The translations under genes were made by a program, and so were the position numbers. Under the pieces are notes generated by a model. It did not search any database and was not told where the DNA came from. It worked only from the letters and a program-made list of their open reading frames with translations. From Oscheius sp. JU75 (lineage: Eukaryota; Nematoda; Chromadorea; Rhabditida; Rhabditidae), in NCBI GenBank assembly GCA_037178855.1, contig JASJZC010000007.1, positions 4,216,001 to 4,280,000 on the forward strand: 64,000 nucleotides of DNA, given 5' to 3'. Positions 36,604-48,127 of the stretch are shown here, one piece after another (position 1 is the stretch's first letter; each line of letters starts with the position of its first letter).

Positions 36604-38107
36604 AAATATGTTTGACTAGAGTGTTTTATGCATTTCTTCACGTCATAAACTGCATCTGCGCTCATACAGGATGAAAATAAAGTCTGAAGCATTTTTTGTT
36701 GCTAGCAGCCGTAAGAAAGAAATATTCTTTGAATAATTGGCAAAAAGGGGACATTTACTATGTAGGTCTTTAAGAAAGCCCAAACCGCGTCTGCCTTCAT
36801 TATTTTGCGGAAGAGTAGTGCGTGTTACGTTTTCTGAGAACTGGAGCAGTAAGACGAACTGTGCGACAATCCGTAGACTTAGTATAGTGAGACAGAGGTT
36901 GGGTTTTCTTAATTCGCGTACAGAATTTTACTGTACTGTTTTACACTGTTTTATATTGTCCCGTTTTTATCCAATCCAAACTACCCTTTTTTTCGCGGGC
37001 CCTTTTTTTTTTTTTTTTTAGAAATTAGCATAAGCATAATAAGGTTTTTAGCAGTCTACTGATGGGTTGCTGTTCTAAACTCGTTCTACCGGAGTTTTAA
37101 ATGATAAGGTCTGCTCAAAAGAATACAGCACTATTCCTGATTTTTTATGGTGTTGGTTCCAGAAAAATCGAAGCCAGTCCAGTCTTATTATCTACATTGC
37201 ATAAAAATTTTCGTGGTTTAAATTTAGACAAGTGTTAACACCACTCATAACAAACTTATGCATCTATTCTATTCTCATAAAACGCATCAAGCAGTTGCGT
37301 ATTCACCCCGCACCAGTGTTTCACCTTTTCATAAGTGTTTCACGGTTCGCATAATTTTCAGAACTCATCATAACATGTGATCCTAGACATCTGCTGGTCA
37401 ACTCTTGCGGGGGTAAAGCACCGGAAGTGCACGTAAGCGGTCTTCGTTCACCTAGGTAGCTTTTTTCCTTCGAAAAACCAAGGGATCTAAACGTCATCTT
37501 TGACCCAGAGAAACAAGTAAGGTTGTAGCTGTTCCTCTGGGAGGTTTCTTGTCATATGACGACAAAATTGTATTAGTATTTAGCAACCAGGTCAGGTTAT
37601 CAAATCTGGGACATCAGTACTTTTGCACACAAAGGAGGAGCCGAGAGAAAACACTGAAGTATTTTGATGAGATGGTTCTCGTGAAAAAAATCCAAACGCA
37701 CAATGAAGGAAACCCATATCGTAAATTGGTTTGTAGTAGAACATTTGCTTCATGGTCAACCTGCATTTCTCAATTTTGTGGCACGCCTCTTGAAAACCAT
37801 CCTATCTTCGTGAAGCTTCTTTTTTGATTCTGCCATTCTGAAGAGACAGTCTGCTGAAGAAGATCGCAGTTCTCGGGTATAAAAACTCAAATTTCGAGAT
37901 TGAACCCATAAAACAAAAACTTTTGCAGGATGACCGAATCTTTTCGAATCCAATCTCTATACATTGAGTGTTCAACGTCTTGACAATTCTTAAATCAAAC
38001 TAAACTTTAAAGTATACTTATACAAAAGACACGTTGAGGTTTTTGTTGGGACAAAGTTTAATAAGTGTTTCAGACAAAAACCCTTCACAGTTTTAACATG
38101 TGAGATT

Positions 38108-38149
<42 letters not shown>

Positions 38150-38650
38150 TTTTATTTGTCATATGGGATCATACTCCAGGTGATGGTAGCGTAGTCCTAT
38201 TTCCATTGTTTTTTAAAGCTGAGTGCGGGGAAACAAGACATTACATAAAGAAAAAAGACGTTAGACGTGCGTGTTTATGAACAGTCCGTGAATTTTACAG
38301 TTACTTGCTTGTTTATAGACGCATGTTGACTTAGAAGCGTATACACCCCCTTTAGAGCATTGTAGTACAACATTTGAAATAAATTATTTATTGAATCGTT
38401 TAAGTTATATCACAGAAAATTCGATTCACGTCTATCCGAAAAATAACCAATCAAGGGAGAAAGGCACAGTACTCTGACCACGAATCTAATCTGTCTCACC
38501 ATTGGAAACAGACTCGAAAAGGAATACGAAGCCGAACAGAGCACTACAGAAAGCAAAAGATACATAAAACCCATGAAAGTATTGTAATTATATCACATAG
38601 TAAACACTGGCTACAAAAAATGACAACAAAGATGCAGATTGTTCCGAAAT
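36604..38650. other. Gene-poor stretch before rsd-3
   Basis: Short open frames only. A T17-18 run ends at about 37019 and a TAGA microsatellite at 38108. The right end is the 3' flank of rsd-3. Confidence 0.45.
38108..38149. repeat. (TAGA)n microsatellite
   Basis: About ten and a half uninterrupted tandem copies of TAGA in non-coding DNA. Confidence 0.95.
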
Positions 38651-41036
38651 TTACCACATATTTCCGTTGGTGCCTCCTAAAAAAATGGTTTTTTGAAGGA
38701 CGCGAAAAATGAGATACCTTGTTTCTGCTGTTGCATCTGGTTAAGAGACAGACTCGGCTTGGCTGGGCCACTTTTTCCAGCCAAGTTGTCCAAATCGAAC
38801 AATCCAGAAGCACCAGCCCAGGTGTTCCCAATTTTGGCCTGTGCCTTGTTTTCGTTGGAGGAAGGCTGAATTTAGAAGATAGATGAACTTTAAGGACACT
38901 CTGCTACCGAAGGAGAAACCTGCTGAGCCGCTGGAACAGGAGCAGAAGGCGTCAACATCATGTTGTTGGAAAAAAGGTCTTCAAGTCCGGAGGACTGCTG
39001 AAAAGTTGTTATTTAATTACTTAGGTGCAGCGTTGACCCTTTCTATTAGATGTACGTATTTGCACAACACTTTTTGCGTTTGCTAAGGACCCGCTTCTTT
39101 GACCCTGTTTGTCCAGACACTAAACTGTAGATGACCGCCGGTCAAACATTTGAGGACAGCCGCACCGCACCAACCAATGTTAACTTCAGAGGGAACAAGA
39201 TTTTACTCGCAACTAATAATAATAGAGCATGGTGATTACTCATCCGGTCTCTCAATTAGTGTGTACTCACCGGCTGAACTCTTGCCGCGGCAGGGATGCT
39301 TCCAAAGAAATCCAAATTACTACTAGTCTGTGTGGGAGCAGTGACTGGGGTTGAGAAACCTCCAAAGTTCAAATCACAGAGATTATCAGTTTTTGGAGCA
39401 GCGGCTGGCTTTACCGGTGTAACATTAGCAAAATCGCCGAAGGGGTCTGATGTAGCAGTTGAGGTTGCACCTGGAGCAGAGTTCCAGTCAACACTGAAAA
39501 ACAGTTTGATAGAAAAGGGCGAGCTTCCCACTTGAATCCAGAAGGCGGTTGAGCTGAAGCGCTATCAATGAGTCCTCCACCAGATGGAGGGCGAGGAGGA
39601 CGAGCAGCAGCCGTATTGGTGGTAACTGGAGCAGCGGAAAAGAAGTCGACGTGCTGTGACGACGATGCACCTCCGAAGGGGTCCGATGAAGCAGCAGGAA
39701 TTGTCTGAGCTGGAGCACTGTCGAGTCCGAGAAGGTCGAAGCTAGCCCTTGGAGCAGGTACGTGCTTCACTGTTGCAGATGGAGGAGCAAGAGACGGGAC
39801 GTGGGTCGACTTTGCGGCTGGAGAGCTGAAGTCAGCAAACTCAGATGTAGGGTTCGGACTGGGAGTGGTGTGAGACCTAGCAGCAGCAAAGCTTCCGAAA
39901 CCATCATCCTCGGCCTATTATGAAAACTTGAAAAAAATAACAATGCAACTACCTCATCTTGTCTGAACCCAAGTTCGGGAGAGTTCGAACTCTGCCGAGC
40001 ATCCTCCGGAAATTGGAACGCATTGACTTCCTTGCTGTTGTAATCGTCCCTGAATCTTAATTATACCGAGCATTTAAACAAAATTACTTTTTCTCGCTCT
40101 TCCAGTCAGAGTCGAAGTCATCGTATCTCTTTGAGGATCCGGTGTTCGATGAGAAAGAGGAGACAGAGTTTCCTATGACTTAAATTGAAAAATATAACGG
40201 AAAAACATACCATTATAACCACCACCTCTGCCCATCTTGATGTCGTTTGAAGTATAACCCTGGTAACGTTCTTTGTTGTCGGCTTTGGCCTTCTTCCTCT
40301 CAGCTCGCAGCTTGTCATCGTCGCTCAAGAGTTCAATGATAATTCCGACACGGTGGCGAACTGTGAAAAGAGTGTAAGCGTAATGTAAATGCATTCATTA
40401 ACATTATAGGAATCGAAGCGTCATGATTAAATAGCGTCTTCACAAAAACGGATGTTTGGCGCAAAAAGAACAGACTTACTGTTGACTCCTTGGTCTTTTC
40501 CCTTCTCGTCGACGTGTTTATAATGTTCCAGAGAGCGAAGCTGGAAGACATGATCCCTCGAGTTTGCCAAGACCCGCTCGCTTCCATGTTGAAGAAGATA
40601 GTTGAGAAGGGTCAAACTCTGAACCAAATGTGAACAGACGAATAAAAAAACAGTACTTTATAAACCCTACGCCACGCATATTTGTTGTCTTCAAACATTC
40701 TCTTCCACAACATCTCCGTAACTTGGTGGAAACCGTCATATCTGAAAGTTAAACGTAAACAACTCAGAACGTTTAAACCGTACTGGAAGGTGAGATTGGA
40801 GATTTCTTTCATCTGAGGTCCTGTAGGCCCCCAAGGGTCTTCATTTGTTGCTTCGCGAACGAGGTTCTCAGCTTCCGTATAATTCATAACATATCCCTGT
40901 CTAAATGACATTTTTGTTATTTTAGTCGAAGATAAACAACTAACATTTTATCTGTAATTTTCCGAACTTCGTACGTGGATATGTTTGAGGTGACCTGTTT
41001 CGTGAGGTTGGCCAAACCCGAGAAGAGGTCAGACAT
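38651..41036 (-). CDS. rsd-3: EpsinR/CLINT1 homologue RSD-3
   Basis: The start MSDLFSGLANLTKQVT (ATG 41036) follows a TTTCAG, probably a trans-splice site. The ENTH domain covers about residues 15-155, with EVRKITDK, VREATNEDPWGPTGPQM, MLWKRMFEDNKYAWRRVYK, GSERVLANSRDH and VDEKGKDQGVNVRHR. A long low-complexity tail follows with repeated DPFG (clathrin/AP-binding type) motifs, Ala/Pro runs, an FDDLF-like segment (GLEDLFSN), and a C-terminal Gln cluster ending GGTNGNMW. EpsinR works at the trans-Golgi and endosomes with AP-1 and clathrin. The C. elegans orthologue RSD-3 is needed for cells to import silencing RNA during systemic RNAi. The Y/K-rich ERYQGYTS after the ENTH agrees with RSD-3/epsinR rather than endocytic epsin 1. 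Confidence 0.9.
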
Positions 41037-41901
41037 GGCTGACTGAAAGATGAGCGAATTAGGAGAAGCGTATGAAAAAGCTGTAGTGACACACGTGCGC
41101 CTAATCGTGGAAAAGATAAGAGGACTGTTGCGCGATTGATTACAGTGAAGAGACAGCTGTGGAATCTGCCGACTAACCGTACTGCAGGCGGCATTTTCGT
41201 GTCGAGACCCGTGTTCTGCCGGCCGCTGCCGGGGCGCTACCTGATATCTGCACCATTTTTGAGTCTATTGTTATATATGAAAGGGCCGCAAATATTTACG
41301 CGCAACAAATGAAACTTTTATGAATACCGAGAAAATAGCTATGCATAGAACCGACCAAATTTGGCATATTCAATCACCTTTTTGGGATTATGAAAAATAT
41401 TGTTTTGGTAAGCTCTCATTCAATATACAATTAAAGTATGCAATTTTCTTGTTTATATCATTCCGGCATTCAAACATGTGTTTGGGTTCATCGTTTCTAG
41501 GAGGCGGTTTCTATTAACAACAGACCCTACCCGTGTGGCATGTCCGCTCTGACCAAAAGAAAAGCCGAGTGACCAGTCGTTATTGTTTCTTACGACCCTG
41601 ACTTTTTTTCGTTTCGGCAAGTTTCAAAAGAACGAGACGGCCTTCACCAAGCAGTCAGTAGTATTGATCAAGTTGAATGCCGCGCAGTTCGCTAACAATG
41701 GACTGGGCACGGTTTTTACACGCGCTGCCGGTCTCTTCTTTTATGAAACTGTTTACAAAAAGTAGTGTTTATCAACTTTTATCATTTTGAACTTTTTTCT
41801 TAAATTAAAATGAGGAACTTTCTTCTATTATTGGATTCACTTCCTTTGACGTTTCAAATCTGGCAAATTACAGAGCTTCCGTTACTTATTGAGTGCCGCG
41901 C
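41037..41901. other. Shared upstream region of rsd-3 and GW182
   Basis: About 865 bp separate the two divergent start codons. No exon-like frame of note. An AAATTACAG near 41873, ~30 nt before the GW182 ATG, looks like its trans-splice acceptor. No TATA box was seen. Confidence 0.5.
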
Positions 41902-44900
41902 ATGTGGGGCGGCCAAGACTCTGTGGAGCCTCACCAGCTCTGGGGAAATCCAGTAAGTTTTCTGTTTTACGAATACGATGAGAAACTAAAACTGTCAAAT
42001 CTATGTTTTGCTTTTCGATAGCAGGACATCAAGAATAAAGTCCTTACTAAATTTTATCCATTTCTTCATTCAAATTACAGGGTCAAAGTCAAAATGCCTG
42101 GAATAACGGTGGATCAGGCCATTCGATGAACTATCAACCTCGATCTCAACAGCAATGGCAGCAAAACCAAATCCACATGCAACAACAGCAACAACAACAA
42201 CAACAATGGGGATATCAACAGCATCAACATGCTGCCCAGCAGTGGCAGATGCCTCCCCAACAAGTTTGCACTTTCTCCTCATTACTTTTCACTATCTAAT
42301 CACAGATGGGATGGTCTAATTCGCCCACTCAAGGATACGCCGGATATGAGGAGAAAAAAATGCCTGGCAACCGTGGTTACTCCGGTTACGGATATGGAGG
42401 CATGCAGCAGTCGATGGCGGCACAGCCTCAGGCGTGGCATGGTCAGAGAGATATGTATCGTATGTTGTGCCTCTGTATCTATCTCTCCATCAATTTGTTC
42501 TTCTCGTTCATGCGTTACTCTTGCAGAACGTCAGCAGTGGGATAACAGCATGCGGCCAGCTCAGAACAGTTGGGCTGGAAACTCTTCCTCCTCGTCTTCG
42601 CAGTGGCAAAACGACTGGCAGACGATGAGAGAAACTGAGAATACGGGAAGTGGAAGCCCAGGACTGAACAGTGCTGCAGTGAGTATTGTAGTTTTACTTT
42701 TTCGTCGTTATGATCGTTACTGGGCGCGCGTTATCGTTCCACCTTTTTGGTACATTCAAAGAAGTTTGCGGAAACTGTCTGAGTATGATATGAATACAAG
42801 CAAATGTTTTTGATAGGATTATTGTACTGTTCAAAATATGTCCAAATCATTTTTTCTTACAGCCAACAGAAGACAAACGTAACAAGGAGAAGCTAAGAAT
42901 GTATAAAAAACAATTTTAGAATAGGCACAAATACAACGTAAAACTGGGTGCTTAAAAAGCAAAAAATTGTTCTCCAGATGACATTCGACACTTGGCCAGG
43001 AGTTGGAGCAACTGGACCGACTGAAGAAGGAAACATCATGTGGAGAGATCCGAAGCCGAAGAAGAAGATTCGCGACACAGGAGTTCAACTCTGGGGAGAC
43101 CCGACAATACAAACGGTTTGTCACACGCATCAACCCTTTCAAATACTTTCTTAAGAACATGGTGAGCTGCGATTTTCTACTCTTACTCTCTCGCCACGTA
43201 TTAGAATCACCACATTGTGCCTTTTAGCATTTTGTAGCCAAAGGCTGGCCGTCATCAGAAAAGCAATCAAAACAGTAGATTTTGTAATCTGGTGACGTAT
43301 AGTACATTTGGAACAAATCCTATTATGGCTGAAAGGCATATTTGCATGCTTTCATGTTATTGTGGCCAATGCTATGCTTTTAGGACAAGATCCTACGCTG
43401 GAAAGAAGCTGATCACGAGGACTTCCAAAAAGGACCCAGTACTTCAACTTGGAATCAGGTAGCTTTCATATTTTCGTTTCCTTTCGCCTTTAACTAACAA
43501 AATGCTGCTTTTTGTGTTCAGCTGTTATTCGGGCTTCTGAACATTAGTTCCTCGCCGGTGGTAGAAGTAAGTGTCGTTGTAAAGTGCTTGCATGCTCAAA
43601 GTCTCGTAGGATCACTTTTTCTGTTATGCTTCGGTATTTTTGGTGGTCGTGCACACACTCGTGGTTTCTATCAATTAATTTTGAAATTTATCAGGGAGGA
43701 AACCCTTGGGCGGACCAATCTGATTCGATCTGGCCTGCCAATATCTGGGAAAGTTCTGAAGCTGTCCTCGCAGAAGACCCCGAGTCACGCGCGGTCCGTG
43801 TTTTCCCTAAACTTTGTTCATTGCATTTTATCTGACTACAATTTATCCACTTCTCACATGACCGCAATTAGTCTTTTTCTTTCAGCTACACTACCCGGAA
43901 GATGGAATTCGCGGTTTCTCGAAGGCAGACTTTGTCAATGCTGTGAGTAGGAATAATCAAATTTAATAAACGGGACTGTTTAGGGATCCGATGACATGAA
44001 CGGGCCAACTGTCTACGCGTTACAAAACGCCTATCAAAGAGCAATAAATACAGGATTGCTACCAATGGATATGAAAAAACATCCCCAAGACACAAAATTC
44101 ATGTCGCTGGTGAACACACTTCTTCAAAAGTCTGTTATATTCGTGGATTTTAATAAGATGTTGCTTCAGAATGGTAAAAGAGGAACAAGCCGAAACCGAG
44201 CTGGAACACATACGACAAATAATGGCTCGTGGTGACTACCCGGTCACCGTCTCGGTATTGTTTTGCTTCTCGTCTAGTAAATAAAAAAATTGCAGCAAGA
44301 GCACGAACGTATCAGTGCGGAACGAGATGGATTCAAGACTGAGATCACGATACTTTCCGACGAGATCAAGAACAATCTCCAAGGAGGGTCGTGGTTAATG
44401 CAATGGCAAAAAAGGAACACGAGTCTTTCTGAGACTTCTGATGGCTTGACTGCCGCTCTCCAAAGTATGGGTATATCAGAAGAAACGCCAAAGGTAAACT
44501 TACTTCTTTGTAATTTAAAATGTCTGTGTAGATGCCAAATCCTGCTCCGTGGGTAGATGGCGCGCCTCTAGTTTGGAACGAAGTAGCGCCCATATCTATA
44601 AACACTGATCTCGACCGGGTTTGTAAATTTCTCTAAGGTAAACTCCAAGTATTTTAGCCTTCAAAGCTCGAAGATGGTGGGAGTGGAGAGCGAAAGGGTC
44701 CCGGCCCTCAAGAGTTTGTTCCAGGCAAAAAATGGGAATGGACTGATCCTGCTAAAGTTGCCGAAGATCCAAATGCAACCCCAGGGTCAGTCCAACCATC
44801 TTTTGCCTCTCCAAATTGGGGCAATGGTAACTGTGATCCATGGACCGAAAAATCTGAAAAGGTATGATTTCTCAAGTAGTGGTTAGTTATATTCTATTTA

Positions 44901-44934
44901 GAAATCGAGTACTGAAGACAGTCTTGAAAAGTGA
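41902..44934 (+). CDS. GW182-family miRISC scaffold (AIN-1/AIN-2 type)
   Basis: About sixteen small exons join to ~550 aa. The protein is rich in isolated Trp next to Gly/Asn/Asp/Ser (LWGN, NAWNN, GWSNS, SWAGN, TWPG, LWGDP, NPWADQ, IWPANIW, NWGNG), the Argonaute- and CCR4-NOT-binding signature of GW182 proteins. It also has a Gln run (WQQNQIHMQQQ). The helical Q-rich segment VYALQNAYQRAINTGLLP resembles TNRC6 VQxAVQxG...L. Near the C-terminus EFVPGKKWEWTDPA followed by EDPNATPGSV is the TNRC6 PGKxW...DPxxTPGSV block. These proteins couple miRNA-loaded Argonaute to translational repression and decay. Exon 5 is tiny (AAGACAAAC) and inferred from phase. The exon LLFGLLNISSSPVVE near 43520 is weak. 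Which of the two nematode AIN genes this is cannot be told. It ends KSSTEDSLEK. Confidence 0.85.
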
Positions 44935-46389
44935 ACAACCAGAGCGTTGCATCAAAACAAAATCAATACAATTGTGTTTTTTCGTGTCAAATGATATCTC
45001 TACCGCAGTACATAATTTTTCAAAAATTATACCTCTCACTCGGAATGTTTCCCCTTTTCTCATCGCACAGAATGCTGGTAGTCCGTTGTATTGAGTCTGT
45101 GTTGCAATTATAGTAATTGAGGTGTGTAACTTGTGTTTGTGTATTGCCATCCCCTTATTCCGTCTCTATGTTGTGTTCTAGCTATCTCTCCACATACTAT
45201 CTCTTACTTATTCAACGCGGTCATCAAAGCTGGTCGCCAAGAATCTAAGGTCATCTACCCTCGTCAAATTCCAAATGGTCAGAATGTAAATAAAGGTCTC
45301 GTGTTTGTCGGTGCACAGTTCAGAACAGACATATGACGTTGCCAGCACAGTCACATCGGACGCCTCTCCAGCAAAAGAGCAGCACTTAAGACGGGGAAAG
45401 AAGGTTGTAGTCATGAAAACTTGCATAGTATGTGTTTTTTTACACTTTACTTTTACAGTGGAATACAACGGAAATGACTTTCTGCTGTTGAACTATTGGC
45501 TTAGATTTCGTTATACAAAGTTATACAATCACTACAAACTCCAATCGTTCTTGGTTTCAAATTTTAAATGATAATATCAACGCATTGAGCAGATGCTGTT
45601 TTGTTCTGGAAGCTTGCAGCAAATTAGTTAAGTACATGATTCTGTGCCCTACTTTGGCTCTAAAATGTGCACTTCAAAAAGTCCGGTGACAATTTTCGAA
45701 TAGATTAGAAATCGGCCCAAAACATCATTGGTTTCCGTGAAAAAGCTTGTAGAACTTAAGCCATAATGCTTTGAACTTTCTGCCCTTTCTGCCGCTGCGA
45801 GGGATTCCCGCGTTTTATTCATAAGGTTCAAGAATAGAACGTCCGCGGCAAAAAATAACTCGACGCCCCCAGCTGCACGTCACTTCACCCACCAGCGTCC
45901 TCCTGTGTCAACATAAAAACATCCCACTCGTGAAACAGTTAAACCTTTTGTTTGCAAACCGAACGCCTTTGTTCCAATGAAATCGTCAAGCAAATCTATG
46001 CATCTATCCTTGTTTCGAAACGGAACCTTTCGAAGATGACTCAGCAGCAGGTTAGCTGGCGTCATGCAATTGACGTCACCATGCCGGATCTAAACTGTTT
46101 ACTGGAACACAGTCACTGTACAGCACTTCTCGATGGAAATATCTGGAACACATTCAGCTGACGTCACTGGCTAGCTACGTGTCATTCGAAACCTGATATA
46201 CGAGAAAAAGCTTGTTTTTGGGACTTTGATGGGTCGCCGATCGTGGTTTGCACATGCACAGGGTCTGGGTCCCAAAACACCAGCACCTTTGCATAGTACA
46301 ATATACGAAAAGCAATGTGTTTTTTTGGGTGAACTGAGGGCTTTCGTGGGTCACCGAATGTTGCAATGTGCCTAGAGATAAGAAGAGAG
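44935..46389. other. Intergenic after GW182
   Basis: Short open frames only (up to 88 codons). A possible poly(A) signal lies near 45290. It contains the bZIP-site cluster described separately. Confidence 0.45.
46037..46166. promoter_or_regulatory. Cluster of palindromic bZIP sites
   Basis: Perfect cAMP-response-type palindromes TGACGTCA occur at 46071-46078 and 46159-46166, with a MARE-like TGACTCAGCA at 46037-46046. These are binding motifs for CREB/ATF and Maf/AP-1 class factors. The target gene is unclear: the nearest annotated gene on the plus strand starts at 48128. Confidence 0.45.
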
Positions 46390-46797
46390 TTATCGGGGAA
46401 AGACGTCAGGACAGAAGGCCTGGCTGGAATTTGCTCTCATTTTAAAGAGAAGAGTCCATCTTTTTGCCTTGTTAGGCTGGGCTGCCGACTCAGAAAGAAA
46501 AGACAAACATGAACAGAACGATGGAAAAAGGGCTGGCTGCTTGGAAGAATCTCTGAAAATATGTAGTGGAGAAGGGAAAGCCCGTGTCAAGAGACTTTCG
46601 CCATATGACTCAGCCACGAGTCCCCTGCTGGTGAATTTCGAAGGGTTACGAAAGTGGACAAAGAGCGCGTCAACAGGTAGGTTGTCATCAAAACAGAGTG
46701 GATGTGTGGAAAGAGCACAATGAGATAGACAATTAGGAGGCATGTAGCCTTGAAAGCTTACTACTAAAGCTAGTATTAGATTTAGTATTAGAAACAT
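46390..46797 (-). CDS. Possible small secreted protein
   Basis: An intronless frame of 135 codons starts at the first ATG downstream of a TATATAA box (46941-46947, minus strand). Residues 1-17 (MFLILNLILALVVSFQG) form a good signal peptide. The mature part begins YMPPNCLSHCALSTHPLC and contains further Cys (SFCSCLSF), suggesting a disulphide-bonded secreted peptide. The same frame stays open upstream to 47028, so the frame as a whole is 212 codons long. No family recognised. Lack of introns is unusual here, and a chance frame cannot be excluded. Confidence 0.42.
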   Translation of the reverse strand: MFLILNLILALVVSFQGYMPPNCLSHCALSTHPLCFDDNLPVDALFVHFRNPSKFTSRGLVAESYGESLLTRAFPSPLHIFRDSSKQPALFPSFCSCLSFLSESAAQPNKAKRWTLLFKMRANSSQAFCPDVFPR

Positions 46798-48127
46798 TAG
46801 GAATAGGCTTCTTGTGTAGAAAGCGATGAGAAGTTCAGTGCTTAGAACTCGATAAACTTTTCTCACCCTCACCCCACCAAATAGTCGACTGAGGAGTATT
46901 GGAGAAGGCGGGAGAATGCCACTATCTGCTGCGACAGGGGTTATATACAGTAGATGACTCAACCCACGCCCCCGGCGGCGGCAGCTTGCGAAATAGCATT
47001 CTCGTCCGAGAGAGCTTCGTGGGGTCATGTTTTAGTGCAGCTGATTCATGGCGATGTTCCGAAATGAGTAACGGAAGCAGATGTGCCGTTCGCTCTGAAC
47101 AGTAAGAGTTGAACTGAATTCCTAATCGTTTAGATGCTATTATGAAGTGTTTCTGGAGTTCAGGGACATGTGGTCACTACTGATGTATCCTTCGCCAAAT
47201 GTGAACCGTCTATCGCTTTCGACAAATAACGTTACGTTTTTGTTCGCAATAATTGATTAAAAAAGATCCGTGTTTGTCGATAACCCGGTCGTATCATAAC
47301 AACTTCCGATGCTTTTGGCGTCAAACCGGCGCCGTACTGCATTGGCATGAAAGGGGTGAAAAAGGTATCATGCACATATTTTGAATCCTCAGCTTCTATG
47401 GTCAACTCCCACACTCGTCAACAGCAGTTTCTCAACCGGAGAGTGATTCATCCTCTGTTTCATCATGGCCATCTCGGCTATTGAAACCTCGAAGGCTTTA
47501 ACTCTCATTGAATCGTTAACTTCAATTGTTTAAACGATCTCTGTAGCCATTATGCAAATTAGTTGAGAGCATCATTTTCATAGGACGGAAGTACGCCAAT
47601 TTACGGGGGCTGCTATTATTTCTGACGGCGTCAAAAACAACCATGGGCGAACAGTGCGTGTGCGAGCTAATTGAATCGCGGGTGGACGAATTCCGATGAC
47701 GTATATCGGCTGACCATTTTCTGTCTAGCGTGGGTGGTCATAAATTTGAAAAACACATTTCCGACAAAGGATCCTGGTGTTGCTTAAAGACATGTGGGTC
47801 AAGGGGCTCTCAAATGTGGCACCGACGATCTTTTGGCTCTGCTCATTTGCCAGTTCGTTTGGAAACGAATTTTCTCAATGATCTCTCGAAATTGTCAAGC
47901 TTCCTGCAAATACAAGTATCACACTGCTCCAGTTGGACCTTTTCTGTGCCAATTATAGAGGTCATGGGAATGGTCAGCGCCCAGCATCAATAGATAAGGT
48001 CTTGTTAGATTTGCCATCAACGGAACCTATTCATCAATCCATCGCATCAACATCTGGTCCAGACGCTTACTTTGAAGAAGTAAACTTTGCTATTGATTGC
48101 AAAAAGCAGCCGCGTTCAACTAAACAA
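46798..48127. other. Intergenic, upstream of aspartylglucosaminidase
   Basis: No supported exon. The frame of the next gene is open for 65 codons upstream of its chosen start (from 47933), but that stretch lacks a signal peptide and is probably 5' UTR. Confidence 0.45.

Noticed and set aside
36990-37020. T run considered as a retrotransposon poly(A) tail
   Set aside because: No element body or target-site duplication could be seen next to it.
38108-38149. TAGA repeat considered as GATA-factor binding array
   Set aside because: It is an ordinary tetranucleotide microsatellite; a regulatory role has no support here.
42229-42813. A 194-codon plus-strand open frame
   Set aside because: It lies across GW182 exons in another frame and through two introns. 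The Trp/Gly-rich frame with matched splice sites is the real one.
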